A stretch of 64,000 bases of DNA, taken from positions 40,911 to 104,910 of the forward strand of contig NZ_KE383987.1 in assembly GCF_000423185.1 (NCBI RefSeq). Direction: 5' to 3'. Positions 26,277-35,796 of the stretch are shown piece by piece. The stretch comes from Inquilinus limosus DSM 16000 (GTDB lineage: Bacteria; Pseudomonadota; Alphaproteobacteria; DSM-16000; Inquilinaceae). The number at the start of each line of letters is the position of its first letter. Positions within the stretch are counted from its first letter, which is position 1. The notes below the pieces were generated by a model. That model worked only from the letters and a program-made list of their open reading frames with translations, was not told the DNA's origin and did not search any database. Position numbers and translations under genes: made by a program.

Positions 26277-27068
26277 CTACCTTGCCCGCGGCACCAGCGC
26301 AAGCGCGCGCACCGGCGAGCCGGTGCCGCCGACGAATTTCAGCGGCGCCGCGATCAGGATCGCCCCCTTCGGGGGCAGCTCGTCGAGATGACACAGGCTG
26401 GCCAGGCCGTAGCGGTTCGCCTTGTGCAGCAGGTTGTGGGCGGGAAAGGGTGGCGTCATGCCGCCGGCCGAGCCCGCATCGGTGCCGACCGTCTCCGAGC
26501 CCCAGCCGACGATGCCTTTCGACAGCAGGTATTCGATCGCCTCCGCGGTCGGGCCGGGCGAATGCGGGCCGGTCTCGTCGGCGTTCAGGAAGGTCTCCGA
26601 CGACCCGTTGCGCTTGTACCAGTCGGTGCGCAGCAGCACCCAGCTCCCCGCCTCGATCGCGCCGTGCTCGGCCTCCCAGGCCTCGATGCTCTCGACCGTC
26701 AGCAGATAGTCGGGGTCGGCGGCCGTCTCCCGCGAGCGGTCGATCACGTTGGCCGGCGCGACGAAGCTCTTCGGCGGGATGCGGTCCGTGGTGCCATCGG
26801 CATGGTCCCGGCCGGTGATCCAATGGACCGGGGCATCGAAATGCGTGCCCGTGTGCTCGCCGAGCTCGAGCCAGTTCCAGGCCCAGAACGGGCCGTTCTC
26901 GTCGTAGTGCGAGATGGCGTGGACCTTCACCGCCGGGGTGTTCCGGCCGATCTGGGGCGGCAGTTGGATGACCGGCGTCTCCGGCCCGAGCGGCGCGGTG
27001 AGATCGACCACCCGGATCGAGCCGTCGAGCAGTGATGACGCCAGGCCGGCGAGATGATCGGTTGCCAT
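26277..27068 (-). CDS. cyclase-family metal-dependent hydrolase (kynurenine formamidase-like)
   Basis: 263 residues from the ATG at 27068 (GGGAGG upstream). The family motif HxGTHxDxPxH appears as HTGTHFDAPVHW (about residues 94-105), giving the metal ligands. Relatives hydrolyse N-formylkynurenine or isatin and other cyclic amides. The pairing with a MarR regulator and closeness to indolepyruvate oxidoreductase genes hint at aromatic compound use; the substrate is not certain. Confidence 0.88.
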   Translation of the reverse strand: MATDHLAGLASSLLDGSIRVVDLTAPLGPETPVIQLPPQIGRNTPAVKVHAISHYDENGPFWAWNWLELGEHTGTHFDAPVHWITGRDHADGTTDRIPPKSFVAPANVIDRSRETAADPDYLLTVESIEAWEAEHGAIEAGSWVLLRTDWYKRNGSSETFLNADETGPHSPGPTAEAIEYLLSKGIVGWGSETVGTDAGSAGGMTPPFPAHNLLHKANRYGLASLCHLDELPPKGAILIAAPLKFVGGTGSPVRALALVPRAR

Positions 27069-27424
27069 GATTGCCTCCCGTTTTCGAATGGTTCTGCCCG
27101 GCCGGCCTGCCCCCTCCCGGCGGGACGGATCGCGGCCGCCGGTCTGGAATCTTAGGCCAGAATATCTGCAATCACAATTAACTTGGCCGCATGCTTCAGT
27201 CCTTGACTGGCCGGAAACATGGAATTGCATGGGAGAAGCTTCAGGCCTAAAACAATGCGATTGATCGGGGACACCCGCCATGATCACCTAGCGCGACCAA
27301 CGAGGCGGCGTTCCAGCCTGCCCGCCCAGCCAGCGGACGGCCATCGGCCGGAGCAGCGCCTGCCTCTTCGGCGACGACAAGCCAAGAATGCCCGCGATGC
27401 GGGCCAACAGAGGAGGCGAGCACG
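27069..27424. promoter_or_regulatory. 356-bp divergent intergenic region
   Basis: Separates the cyclase/MarR unit (-) from the amino-acid transporter genes (+). An AT-rich stretch at 27146-27182 and another at 27210-27262 probably hold the promoters. Short inverted arms TTAGGCC (27152-27158) and GGCCTAA (27244-27250) are present but far apart. No gene or known RNA recognised. Confidence 0.5.
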
Positions 27425-28213
27425 ATGAAGCTCTTCGGGACGCTGGGACTCCTGGTCGCGTTCGGCGTGACGGCGGCATCGCCGGCGCTGGCCGAGACCG
27501 TCACGGTCGGGGCCTACCCCGCCAACCCGCCCTGGGAATACAAGACCGACAGCGGCGCCTTCGAAGGCTTCGAGGTCGACGTGGCCAAGGAGGTGGCCAA
27601 GCGCATCGGCGTCGATGTCGAATTCCAGGACCTGGGCTTCCAGGCGCTGTTCGCCGCCACCAGCTCCGGCCGCATCGACTTCGCCATCTCCTCGATCTCG
27701 GTCACCAACGAGCGTCTGCAGAACCAGGCCTTCACCCAGCCCTATTACGACAGCGACGGCACCATCGTCGGCAAGGCGGATTCGCCGATCCACTCGCTCG
27801 ACGACCTGAAGGGCAAGACCATCGGCGTGATCTCGGGATCGACCGGCGAGGCCTTCGCCAAGGCGAATGGCGAGAAGCTGGGCTTCGCCGAGGTCAAGAG
27901 CTACAACGCACAGCAGGACCTTCTGCTGGAGGCGCAGAACGGCCGGATCGACGGCGGCGCGGGCGAACTGGCCGGCTTTCAGTACGCGATCAAGCAGATG
28001 CCGGCGCTGAAGATCCTGGTGCGCATCCCGACCGGAGAGCGCTTCGCCATGATGACGCGCAAGAACCATCCGCTGCTGGCGAAGGTGAACGACGCGATCA
28101 GCGCGATGAAGACCGACGGCACCCTGGCCGCGATCCACAAGAAATGGTTCGGGGTCGATCCGGAGCCCGGCACCAGCACGGTGACACCGGGGCCGATCCC
28201 GCAGGCCCAGTAA
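27425..28213 (+). CDS. amino-acid ABC transporter substrate-binding protein (family 3)
   Basis: 262 residues with a clear signal peptide (FGTLGLLVAFGVTAASPALA, cleavage before ETVTV). The mature part has the family opening VGAYPANPPWEYKTDSGAFE and EGFEVDVAKEVAKRIG. GAGGAGG precedes the ATG. Binds an amino acid or related amine in the periplasm. Its cognate permease follows, but no ATPase gene is nearby. Confidence 0.92.
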   Translation: MKLFGTLGLLVAFGVTAASPALAETVTVGAYPANPPWEYKTDSGAFEGFEVDVAKEVAKRIGVDVEFQDLGFQALFAATSSGRIDFAISSISVTNERLQNQAFTQPYYDSDGTIVGKADSPIHSLDDLKGKTIGVISGSTGEAFAKANGEKLGFAEVKSYNAQQDLLLEAQNGRIDGGAGELAGFQYAIKQMPALKILVRIPTGERFAMMTRKNHPLLAKVNDAISAMKTDGTLAAIHKKWFGVDPEPGTSTVTPGPIPQAQ

Positions 28214-28231
28214 CCGCCCCGCCGGGCGGCA

Positions 28232-28288
28232 CGCCCGGCCCTTCCGTCACACCACCGGGCCGGGCGCCGCGCCCGGCCCTTCCGTCAC
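28232..28288. repeat. short direct repeat between binding protein and permease genes
   Basis: The 19-mer CGCCCGGCCCTTCCGTCAC occurs exactly at 28232-28250 and 28270-28288, period 38. It fills the 104-bp gap between the two genes, giving an unusually GC-rich spacer. Confidence 0.8.
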
Positions 28289-28317
28289 GCCGCTGGGCGC
28301 GCCATCCGGTCCGGACC

Positions 28318-28995
28318 ATGGAACTGATCGACACCTTCTTCAACGGGCCGGTGCTGCTGCGCGCCGTGCCGATCCTGCTGCGCGGCCTGGGCAACACCAT
28401 CCTCCTGGGCTGCGTCAGCATCGTCTGCGGCACGCTGGCCGGGCTGCTGGTGTGCCTGGTCCGGCTCTACGCACCCCGGCCGCTGCGGCTGCTGGCGATC
28501 GGCTATATCGACGTGTTCCGGGCGCTGCCGATCCTGGTGCTGCTGATCCTGATCTACTACGCCCTGCCCTTCATCGGCATCCGGCTGTCCTCCTTCGTCT
28601 CCGCCACCCTCGCCTTGTCGATGGTGCTGGCGGCCTTCACCGCCGAGGTCTGCCGCGCCGGCATCGAGAGCATCCCGCGCGGGCAGTTCGAGGCCTCCGC
28701 CGCGCTCGGCCTGCCGTTCTGGCTGGCCATGCGCAAGGTCATCCTGCCGCAGGCGATCCGCGTCATCATCCCGCCGCTGACCAGCAACTGCGTGTCGGTG
28801 TTCAAGGACACGGCCCTGGCCTCGGTCGTCGCCATGCCGGACCTGCTGAAGCAGGCCACCGACGCCCAGGCGCAGATGGCCAACCCGACGCCGCTGATCG
28901 GCGCCGCGATCATCTATCTCGCCTTCCTGTGGCCGCTGGTCCGGCTGATCGGCCATCTCGAGACCCGCGCCAAGCTGCGCGCCGGACGGTCCTGA
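28318..28995 (+). CDS. amino-acid ABC transporter permease (HisM/GlnP type)
   Basis: 225 residues with about five membrane segments. The family EAA loop is seen as QFEASAALGLPFWLAMRKVI followed by LPQAIRVIIPPL. A single permease suggests a homodimeric channel. No SD is obvious because of the GC-rich spacer. Works with the binding protein at 27425; the ATPase must come from elsewhere. Confidence 0.9.
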   Translation: MELIDTFFNGPVLLRAVPILLRGLGNTILLGCVSIVCGTLAGLLVCLVRLYAPRPLRLLAIGYIDVFRALPILVLLILIYYALPFIGIRLSSFVSATLALSMVLAAFTAEVCRAGIESIPRGQFEASAALGLPFWLAMRKVILPQAIRVIIPPLTSNCVSVFKDTALASVVAMPDLLKQATDAQAQMANPTPLIGAAIIYLAFLWPLVRLIGHLETRAKLRAGRS

Positions 28996-29019
28996 CCGCG
29001 CCCATCCACGGAGATCATC

Positions 29020-30282
29020 GTGACCCCCATGCCAGCCGACGCCTTCCCGATCGATGCGGTCCGGGCCCAGTTCCCGGCCCTGCAGAAGGCCGGCGAGTTC
29101 ATCTTCCTCGACAATGCCGGCGGCGCGCAGATCCCGCAGAGCGTGCTGGACGCCGTCACCCGCCACCTGGTCGACCACAACGTCCAGCGCGGTGGCCGCT
29201 ACGACAAGAGCCGCGCCGTCGACCGTGCGGTCGCCGAGGCGCGGGAGAGCGTCGGGCTGCTGATCAACGCGTACCGGCCGGCGGAGATCTGCTTCGGCAT
29301 GAACGCCACGTCCTTCATCCGGCTGGTCAGCCTCGGCATCGGCCAGACGCTGGGCGAGCGCGACGAGATCGTGGTCACCGACATGGACCACGACGCCAAC
29401 ATCGCCACCTGGCTGGCGCTGGAGAGCGCCGGGGCCAAGTTCGCCTGGTGGCGGATGCGCGAGGACGGCACGCTGCGTGCCGAGGACCTGGTGCCGCTGC
29501 TGTCGCCGCGCACGCGGCTGGTCGCCTGCACCGCCACCGCGCATTCGATCGGCACCATCGTCGACATCGCCGCGGTGTCGCGGGCGGCGCAGGCCGTGGG
29601 CGCCGAAGTCTTCGTCGACGGCGTCCATTACGGCCCGCACGGGCTGATCGACGTGCAGGCCTGGGGCTGCGACTACCTGGTCTGCTCCGGCTACAAGAAT
29701 TTCTCGCCGCATATGGGCTTTCTCTGGGGCCGCTTCGACGCGCTGAAGCGCCTGCCGACCTTCCGCGAGGACTTCATCCCCGACGAGCCGCCCTACAAGG
29801 TCGAGGCCGGCACCTTCGTCTACGAGAACGTCGCCGGCATGGACGCCTCGGTGCGCTATCTCGAAGCCCTCGGCCGCGGCTTCACCGGCCCGTCCACCGG
29901 GTCGCGCCGCGGCGACATCATCGCGGCCATGGCCGCGATCCGGGCCTATGAGGCCGAGCTGTCACGCGAGATGCTGCGCCAGTTGAAGGCTTGCGGCGCC
30001 ACGATCTACGGCATCGCCGACGAGGCCCGGGTGCACGGGCGGGTGCCGACGATCTGCTTCAACATCCCCGGCCGGTCGCCCCAGGCGATCGCCGACGCGA
30101 TGTCCGACGCCGGCATCGGCATCCGCGACGGCCACATGTACGCGCCGCGGCTGATGCAGCGGCTGGGCCTGCCCATGGCGACGGGCGCACTGCGCGTCTC
30201 GATGGTCCATTACAACACGATCGGCGAGGTGCGGCGCTTCGGTGACGCGCTGGCGGCCTATCTGCGTCACTCCGGCCGATAG
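29020..30282 (+). CDS. class V aminotransferase-fold PLP enzyme (cysteine desulfurase-like)
   Basis: 420 residues. GTG 29020 has GGAG 6 nt upstream; ATG 29029 is an alternative. N-terminal [16 protein letters not shown]-binding segments [21 protein letters not shown], and the Schiff-base lysine in [13 protein letters not shown]. Resembles CsdA/SufS paralogues of uncertain role (desulfurase, lyase or epimerase). The position after an amino-acid transporter suggests it uses the imported amino acid. The 3' end overlaps the convergent RpiR gene by 16 bp. Confidence 0.9.
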   Translation: MTPMPADAFPIDAVRAQFPALQKAGEFIFLDNAGGAQIPQSVLDAVTRHLVDHNVQRGGRYDKSRAVDRAVAEARESVGLLINAYRPAEICFGMNATSFIRLVSLGIGQTLGERDEIVVTDMDHDANIATWLALESAGAKFAWWRMREDGTLRAEDLVPLLSPRTRLVACTATAHSIGTIVDIAAVSRAAQAVGAEVFVDGVHYGPHGLIDVQAWGCDYLVCSGYKNFSPHMGFLWGRFDALKRLPTFREDFIPDEPPYKVEAGTFVYENVAGMDASVRYLEALGRGFTGPSTGSRRGDIIAAMAAIRAYEAELSREMLRQLKACGATIYGIADEARVHGRVPTICFNIPGRSPQAIADAMSDAGIGIRDGHMYAPRLMQRLGLPMATGALRVSMVHYNTIGEVRRFGDALAAYLRHSGR

Positions 30283-31124
30283 CTCTCGGCCAGCTTCCGG
30301 TGCACGTCGATCCCTTCGGAGCGGCGATTGGACACGGCGGCAATGATGCCCTCGGCGATCGCCACCGCCGCCGTCGCCGAGTTCGGCAGCAGCGCCCGTT
30401 CGGCCTGGGCATAGAAGACGACATCGGCGTATTTCGTCAGGGGGCTCGTCGGCCGGTCCGTCAGACAGATGATCGTGGCCCCGTTCTCTCGGCCGATCCT
30501 AGCAATGTCCAGTGTCTCGGCCGAGTAGCGCGGGAAGGAGGCCAGGATCAGCAGGTCCTTCGGTCCGCAATGAACCACCCGCCGCATGGCGGAATTCGCA
30601 CCGCCGCCAGCCCCCATCTCTGTCGCATTGCCCCGGCAGAACGGTTCCAGCCCGTGGATCAGCAGCCCTGCCACATGCCGGCTCAGGCCCATGCCGAAGG
30701 CGAAGATCCGCTCCGCGGTCAGGATCAGCTCGATAGCGCGGGTGCAGCTCTCCTCGTCGACGCCGGCCAGCGTCCGGTTCAGGTTCGCCAAGTCCTGCCG
30801 AAGCCCGTTCTGGATGACATCGAAAGGACTTGCGGTCTCGTCGATGTCGTCCCGCAGCTTTGTCGCCGGCGACAGATCGGTGCGCAGCGCGTCGCGCTGG
30901 GAGGCGCGGAATTCGGCGAAGCCTGAGAAGCCGATCGCCTTCGGGAACCGGTTGGCCGTCGCGTTCGAGACCTCGCAGCGGGCCGCCAGCTCGACATTGT
31001 TCAGCGTCGCGGCCTCGGTGGGGTGCTTGAGGATGAAATCGGCGATGCGGCGATGGCCGGGGCTGAGCCGGTCATAGGCCTTGGCGACCAGTTGCGCGAC
31101 CTCTGAGTAGTAGACCCGGCCCAT
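30267..31124 (-). CDS. MurR/RpiR-family transcriptional regulator
   Basis: 285 residues from the ATG at 31124 (GGGAG 8 nt upstream). N-terminal RpiR HTH ([40 protein letters not shown]) and C-terminal SIS domain ([31 protein letters not shown]) that normally senses a sugar phosphate or amino-sugar. Divergent from the dipeptide transporter operon and its likely regulator. One odd point: the recognition helix has NRF where the family usually has VRF/VRL. Confidence 0.92.
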   Translation of the reverse strand: MGRVYYSEVAQLVAKAYDRLSPGHRRIADFILKHPTEAATLNNVELAARCEVSNATANRFPKAIGFSGFAEFRASQRDALRTDLSPATKLRDDIDETASPFDVIQNGLRQDLANLNRTLAGVDEESCTRAIELILTAERIFAFGMGLSRHVAGLLIHGLEPFCRGNATEMGAGGGANSAMRRVVHCGPKDLLILASFPRYSAETLDIARIGRENGATIICLTDRPTSPLTKYADVVFYAQAERALLPNSATAAVAIAEGIIAAVSNRRSEGIDVHRKLAESYRPE

Positions 31125-31172
31125 GCCGCGCACTCCCACTTGACTCCCAGAATTTTCACGTTTTTCATTGCG

Positions 31173-31190
31173 ACGAAAAAAATTATTCGT
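31173..31190. promoter_or_regulatory. candidate RpiR operator in AT-rich divergent promoter
   Basis: ACGAA-N8-TTCGT inverted repeat in the most AT-rich stretch of the region (about 31148-31190), between the divergent RpiR gene and peptide transporter operon. GAA...TTC spaced palindromes are common for this regulator family; the assignment is inference. Confidence 0.4.
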
Positions 31191-31225
31191 CAATGCAAGA
31201 CGCGCACAGCCAGAGGGGGCTTCCC

Positions 31226-32845
31226 GTGGATATCCGGCACTGGGCAACCTGCGCTGCAGCACTTCTCCTGCTTGGGACCAACCCGGCCTCGGCCAAGGAT
31301 TTGACCATCGGGCAGGCCGCCGAACCGTCCGCCGCCGACCCGCACTACCATGATGTCTCGTCCAACAATGCCTTGGCGATGCACATCTTTTCCGCGCTCG
31401 GCGCCTCGGACGAAAACAACAACGTCAAGCCTGATCTCGCCAAATCCTGGAAGGCCGAGGACGACCACACCTGGGTCTTCGACCTGCGCAACGACGTGAA
31501 GTTCTCGGACGGCTCGGACTTCAACGCCGATGACGTGATCTTCACCTTCTGCCGGGTGATGAACAACGAGGGCAGCGTCAACGCGTCGTTCTCCGACGAG
31601 GTCAGGAACTTCGCCTCGGTCGAGGCGCCGGATCCCTATACGCTGCGCATCACCACCAAGGCGGTGGAACCCCTCCTGCCAGAGCTGCTGTCCGAGATCG
31701 CGATCCTGAGCGAGGGGATCGTCCAGCACGGCAAGATCAGCTTCGACCTCGCCAACGATTGCGGCGTTACCAGCCCCTGGCCCAGCGTCGACGACTTCAA
31801 TTCCGGCAAGGACGCGATCGGCACCGGGCCCTTCGTCCTGGACAAGTTCGAGCACGGCAGCGGCATCACCCTCAGCCGTAGCCCTCGCTACTCCGGCAAG
31901 ACGCCGGAATGGGACCATGTGAAGTTCGTCCCGGTGCCGTCCGGCGGTCCGCGCCTCGCCGGGCTGCTCTCGGGCGACTACGACTTCATCGACGCGCCGG
32001 CCGCCCGCGACATCGAACAGATCAAGCAGCGCGACGACCTGGCTTACACCGCCAAGGCGTCGAGCCGGGTGATCTTCCTGCAGATGGATATCGGGCGCGA
32101 CAAGAGCCCGTTCATCGAGACCAGGAACGGCGCCAACCCGTTCCAGGACGAGCGCGTGCGCAAGGCCATGTCGATGGCCATCGACCGCAAGGCCATCGTC
32201 AGCAGGATCATGGACGGCTTCGCCGAACCCGCCTACCAGTTCGTGCCGAGCACGATGTTCGGTGCCCTCCCCGACCCGCAGCCGCTGGCCTATGACCCCG
32301 ACCAGGCGAAGAAGCTGCTCGCGGAAGCCGGCTATGCCGACGGGTTCGAGGTCACGCTGCACGCGACCAACAACCGCTACATCAACGACTCCCAGGTCGC
32401 CCAGGCGGTGGCGCAGTTCCTCACCCGCGTCGGCATCCGGACCAAGCTCGACGCGATGACCAGCTCGATCTTCTTCACCCGGCGCGCCAAGCGGGAGTTC
32501 AGCTTCGCGATGGGCGGCTGGGGGTCGACCACCGGCGGCGCGGCGTCCTTCCTGCGGCAATACGTGACGACCGACAACGACGCGCTGGGCATCGGCGCCT
32601 CGAACTACGGCGCCTGGTCCGACCCGGATTTCGACAAGGTGCTGATCCAGGCGATCGGGACCGTCGATGAGGGCAAACGCGCCGAGCTCCTCCGCCAGGC
32701 CACGCAGATGGCGATGGACAAGCTCGGCTTCATCCCGCTGCATTTCGAGAGTTCGCTCTGGGCTTTCCGCAAGGGGCTGCACTACGAGGGCCGCATGGAC
32801 CAGTACACGCTGGCCCAGGACATCACCTCCGTCGCGGCGGACTGA
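31226..32845 (+). CDS. dipeptide/oligopeptide ABC transporter substrate-binding protein (family 5)
   Basis: 539 residues from GTG 31226, preferred because GAGGGGG lies just upstream and the signal peptide then begins normally (VDIRHWATCAAALLLLGTN, cleavage after ASA). An ATG at 31193 would add 11 hydrophilic residues. Family features: KDLTIGQAAEPSAADPH, FDLRNDVKFSDGSDFNADDV, and VRKAMSMAIDRKAIV. First gene of a seven-gene operon to 38923. Confidence 0.92.
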   Translation: MDIRHWATCAAALLLLGTNPASAKDLTIGQAAEPSAADPHYHDVSSNNALAMHIFSALGASDENNNVKPDLAKSWKAEDDHTWVFDLRNDVKFSDGSDFNADDVIFTFCRVMNNEGSVNASFSDEVRNFASVEAPDPYTLRITTKAVEPLLPELLSEIAILSEGIVQHGKISFDLANDCGVTSPWPSVDDFNSGKDAIGTGPFVLDKFEHGSGITLSRSPRYSGKTPEWDHVKFVPVPSGGPRLAGLLSGDYDFIDAPAARDIEQIKQRDDLAYTAKASSRVIFLQMDIGRDKSPFIETRNGANPFQDERVRKAMSMAIDRKAIVSRIMDGFAEPAYQFVPSTMFGALPDPQPLAYDPDQAKKLLAEAGYADGFEVTLHATNNRYINDSQVAQAVAQFLTRVGIRTKLDAMTSSIFFTRRAKREFSFAMGGWGSTTGGAASFLRQYVTTDNDALGIGASNYGAWSDPDFDKVLIQAIGTVDEGKRAELLRQATQMAMDKLGFIPLHFESSLWAFRKGLHYEGRMDQYTLAQDITSVAAD

Positions 32846-32912
32846 CCTCCCTTCCGTCTCATGGCCGGCGCGCCCGACGCGCCGGCATCCCCCCTTCACG
32901 GGCCCGGCAGAC

Positions 32913-33890
32913 ATGACGCTCTACGCCTTCCAGCGCCTTCTGCAGAGCATCGCCGTGCTCTTCGCCGTGTCCGTGGCCGTGTTCCTCGCCGTCTACGCCA
33001 TCGGCAATCCGGCCGACCTGCTGATCAGCCCCGACGCCACCCAGCTCGAGCGGCAGGAGCTGATCGCGCGCCTGGGCCTCGATCAGCCGATCTGGACGCA
33101 ATACGCCACCTTTCTCTGGAACGCGCTGCACGGCGACATGGGGACTTCTTTCGTCCATGGCGAACCGGCGCTGCGCCTGATCCTCACCCGGCTGCCTGCG
33201 ACCTTCGAGCTGGTGACGCTGTCGCTGCTGGTCGCCAGCCTCGTCGGCATTCCGATCGGCCTGTGGGTCGGTCTGAACGACGGCAGCCGCATCTCCGGGG
33301 CGGTGATGACGGGCTCGATCTTCGGCTACTCGATCCCGAGCTTCTGGAAGGGCCTGGTGCTGATCCTGGTCTTCGCCGTCTGGCTCCGCCTCCTGCCCGC
33401 CTCCGGCCGCGGCGACACGGTCTCGATCCTCGGCATCCCGTTCAGCTTCCTCACCCTCGACGGATGGCGGCACCTGGCGATGCCCGTGCTCAACCTGTCG
33501 ATCCCCAACATCGCGCTGATGATCCGGCTGACCGCCGCCGGCGCGGCCGAGGCCCGCAGCCAGGACTACGTCAAATTCGCCCGCGCCAAAGGCGTCCGCA
33601 GCGAACGGATCGTCCGCCGCCACATCCTGCGCAACATCCTGAGCCCGATCATGACCATCCTGGGCATGGAGTTCGGCTCGCTGCTGGCGTTCTCGACCAT
33701 CACCGAGACGGTCTTCGCCTGGCCGGGCATGGGCAAGCTGCTGATCACCAGCATCTACCAGCTCGATCGCCCGGTCATCGTCTCCTACGTGATGCTCGTG
33801 ACCTTCATCTTCGTCGTGATCAACCTGCTCGTCGACTTCGCGTATGCGGCGCTCGATCCACGCGTAAAGCTGGTGGAGCGCCTGTCGTGA
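32913..33890 (+). CDS. peptide ABC transporter permease (DppB type)
   Basis: 325 residues with about six membrane segments. N-terminal LYAFQRLLQSIAVLFAVSV is typical; the large periplasmic loop contains GLDQPIWTQYATFLWN; the EAA-like cytoplasmic loop is VKFARAKGVRSERIVRRHIL. Overlaps the next gene by 4 bp (GTGA). Confidence 0.93.
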   Translation: MTLYAFQRLLQSIAVLFAVSVAVFLAVYAIGNPADLLISPDATQLERQELIARLGLDQPIWTQYATFLWNALHGDMGTSFVHGEPALRLILTRLPATFELVTLSLLVASLVGIPIGLWVGLNDGSRISGAVMTGSIFGYSIPSFWKGLVLILVFAVWLRLLPASGRGDTVSILGIPFSFLTLDGWRHLAMPVLNLSIPNIALMIRLTAAGAAEARSQDYVKFARAKGVRSERIVRRHILRNILSPIMTILGMEFGSLLAFSTITETVFAWPGMGKLLITSIYQLDRPVIVSYVMLVTFIFVVINLLVDFAYAALDPRVKLVERLS

Positions 33891-34807
33891 CCGTCGCCCG
33901 CCGCACCGAAGGCGAGGCCCTGCGCCCGCCGCTGGCCGACACGCCCGCGCGCCGGGCGATCCTCGCCGGGCTGAAGCGTCGCCCGCGGATCCGCGGCGCG
34001 CTTGTCGCCCTCGCCGTGATCGTCGCCATCGGCCTGCTGCTTCCGCTGCTGGCGCCGCAGAACCCCTATGACCTCGCCTCCTTCAGCGTCATGGACAGCC
34101 GCCTGCCGCCGGGATCCGAGGGCATGGACGGCACGGTGTTCTGGCTTGGCACCGACAGCCAGGGGCGCGACATGCTGTCGGCCATCTTCTACGGGATGCG
34201 CATCAGCCTGCTGGTCGGCCTGGCCTCGACCGCGATCTCGCTCGCGATCGGCGTCACGGTCGGGCTGGTCGCGGCCGTGCTGGGCGGGCGCGTCGAATCC
34301 CTGCTGATGCGGATCGTCGACTTCATCCTGGGCTTTCCCACCATCCTGGTGGCGCTGGTCCTGTTGGCGGTGATCGGACGCGGCGTCGACAAGGTCATCA
34401 TCGCCATCGTCGTGGTGCAGTGGGCCAACTACGCCCGCATCATGCGCTCGGCCGCGCTGAGCGAGCGCGCGAAGGAATATGTCGAGGCCGCCTACAACCT
34501 GGCCTATCCCCAGCTCCGGGTGATGTTCCGCCACATCATGCCGAACAGCCTGAATGCGGTGCTGGTGGTCGCGACCGTGCAGGTCGCCTCGGCCATCACC
34601 CTCGAGGCGACGCTGTCCTTCCTCGGCGTCGGCGTGCCGGTGACCCAGCCGTCGCTCGGCCTGCTCGTCGCCAGCGGCTTCGACTATCTGATGAGCGGCG
34701 ACTACTGGATCAGCTTCTATCCCGGCATCGCGCTGCTGATCCTGATCTTCTCCCTCAACCTCATGGGCGACCGACTGCGGACGGCGCTCGACCCCAAACG
34801 CGCATGA
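33887..34807 (+). CDS. peptide ABC transporter permease (DppC type)
   Basis: 306 residues from GTG 33887, which overlaps the preceding stop. Conserved HWLGTD-like phrase FWLGTDSQGRDMLS and EAA-like loop AKEYVEAAYNLAYPQLRVMF. Pairs with the DppB-type permease. Its own stop overlaps the next ATG by 4 bp. Confidence 0.93.
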   Translation: MTVARRTEGEALRPPLADTPARRAILAGLKRRPRIRGALVALAVIVAIGLLLPLLAPQNPYDLASFSVMDSRLPPGSEGMDGTVFWLGTDSQGRDMLSAIFYGMRISLLVGLASTAISLAIGVTVGLVAAVLGGRVESLLMRIVDFILGFPTILVALVLLAVIGRGVDKVIIAIVVVQWANYARIMRSAALSERAKEYVEAAYNLAYPQLRVMFRHIMPNSLNAVLVVATVQVASAITLEATLSFLGVGVPVTQPSLGLLVASGFDYLMSGDYWISFYPGIALLILIFSLNLMGDRLRTALDPKRA

Positions 34808-35796
34808 CCGAGAACCGCCGCCCCGTGCTGGAGGTGAAGAACCTGCAGACGGTCTTCCACGACGTCCACGGGGCTTGGCCCGCCGTGAACGGGCTCAGCT
34901 TCACGCTCGATGCCGGCGAGGTCCTTGGCCTGGTGGGGGAATCCGGCTCCGGCAAATCCGTGGCCGGCTTCTCGATCCTCGGCCTGATCGATCGGCCGGG
35001 AGAGATCACCCGGGGAGAGGTGATCTTCAAGGGCCGGGATCTCCTCGCCCTGCCGCCCGAGGCGCAGCGCCAGCTCAGGGGCGCGGCGCTGGCGATGATC
35101 TTCCAGGATCCGTTGACGACGCTGAACCCCGTTCTCACGATCGGCGAGCAGATGGCCGAGGCGATCGTGGAGCACGCCCGCGTCGCCCCCGCCGAGGTCC
35201 GCCGCCGGTGCCTCGACAGCCTGCGCAAGGTTGGCATCACCTCTCCCGAGACCCGGCTTTCGCAGTATCCGCACGAATTCTCGGGCGGGATGCGCCAGCG
35301 GGTGGCGATCGCCATCGCCCTGCTCAACAATCCCGATCTGATCATTGCCGACGAACCGACCACCGCGCTCGACGTGACGATCCAGGGCCAGATCATCGCC
35401 GAGATGCAGGCGCTGCAGCGCGAGACCGGCACGGCGATGATCTGGATCACCCACGACCTCGGCGTGGTCGCGGAGCTCGCGGACCGGATCGCGGTCATGT
35501 ACGCCGGCGACATCGTCGAGATCGGCGCGACCGACGACGTGCTCGACCGGCCCCGCCATCCCTATACCCGCGGCCTGCTGAACTCCGTGCCTGGCGATAC
35601 GGCGCGGGGCGAGAAGCTGCGCCAGATCGACGGCGTCGCGCCGCCGCTGTCCGCACGCCCGGCGGGTTGCGCCTTCCATCCGCGCTGTGACCGCGCGACC
35701 GACATCTGCCGCCGGGTCGAACCGCCCGAGACCGCCGGCCCGGCCGGCCGGCGCTGGCGCTGCCATCACCCGCTGCCCGAGGGTGCCGCGGCATGA
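34804..35796 (+). CDS. peptide ABC transporter ATP-binding protein (DppD type)
   Basis: 330 residues. Walker A GESGSGKSVAG, signature FSGGMRQRVAIAIAL, Walker B LIIADEPTTALD, switch His WITHDLGVV. The C-terminal oligopeptide-transporter extension holds the cysteines CAFHPRC and CRR...CHH that bind an iron-sulfur cluster in this family. Overlaps the next gene by 4 bp. Confidence 0.94.
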   Translation: MTENRRPVLEVKNLQTVFHDVHGAWPAVNGLSFTLDAGEVLGLVGESGSGKSVAGFSILGLIDRPGEITRGEVIFKGRDLLALPPEAQRQLRGAALAMIFQDPLTTLNPVLTIGEQMAEAIVEHARVAPAEVRRRCLDSLRKVGITSPETRLSQYPHEFSGGMRQRVAIAIALLNNPDLIIADEPTTALDVTIQGQIIAEMQALQRETGTAMIWITHDLGVVAELADRIAVMYAGDIVEIGATDDVLDRPRHPYTRGLLNSVPGDTARGEKLRQIDGVAPPLSARPAGCAFHPRCDRATDICRRVEPPETAGPAGRRWRCHHPLPEGAAA

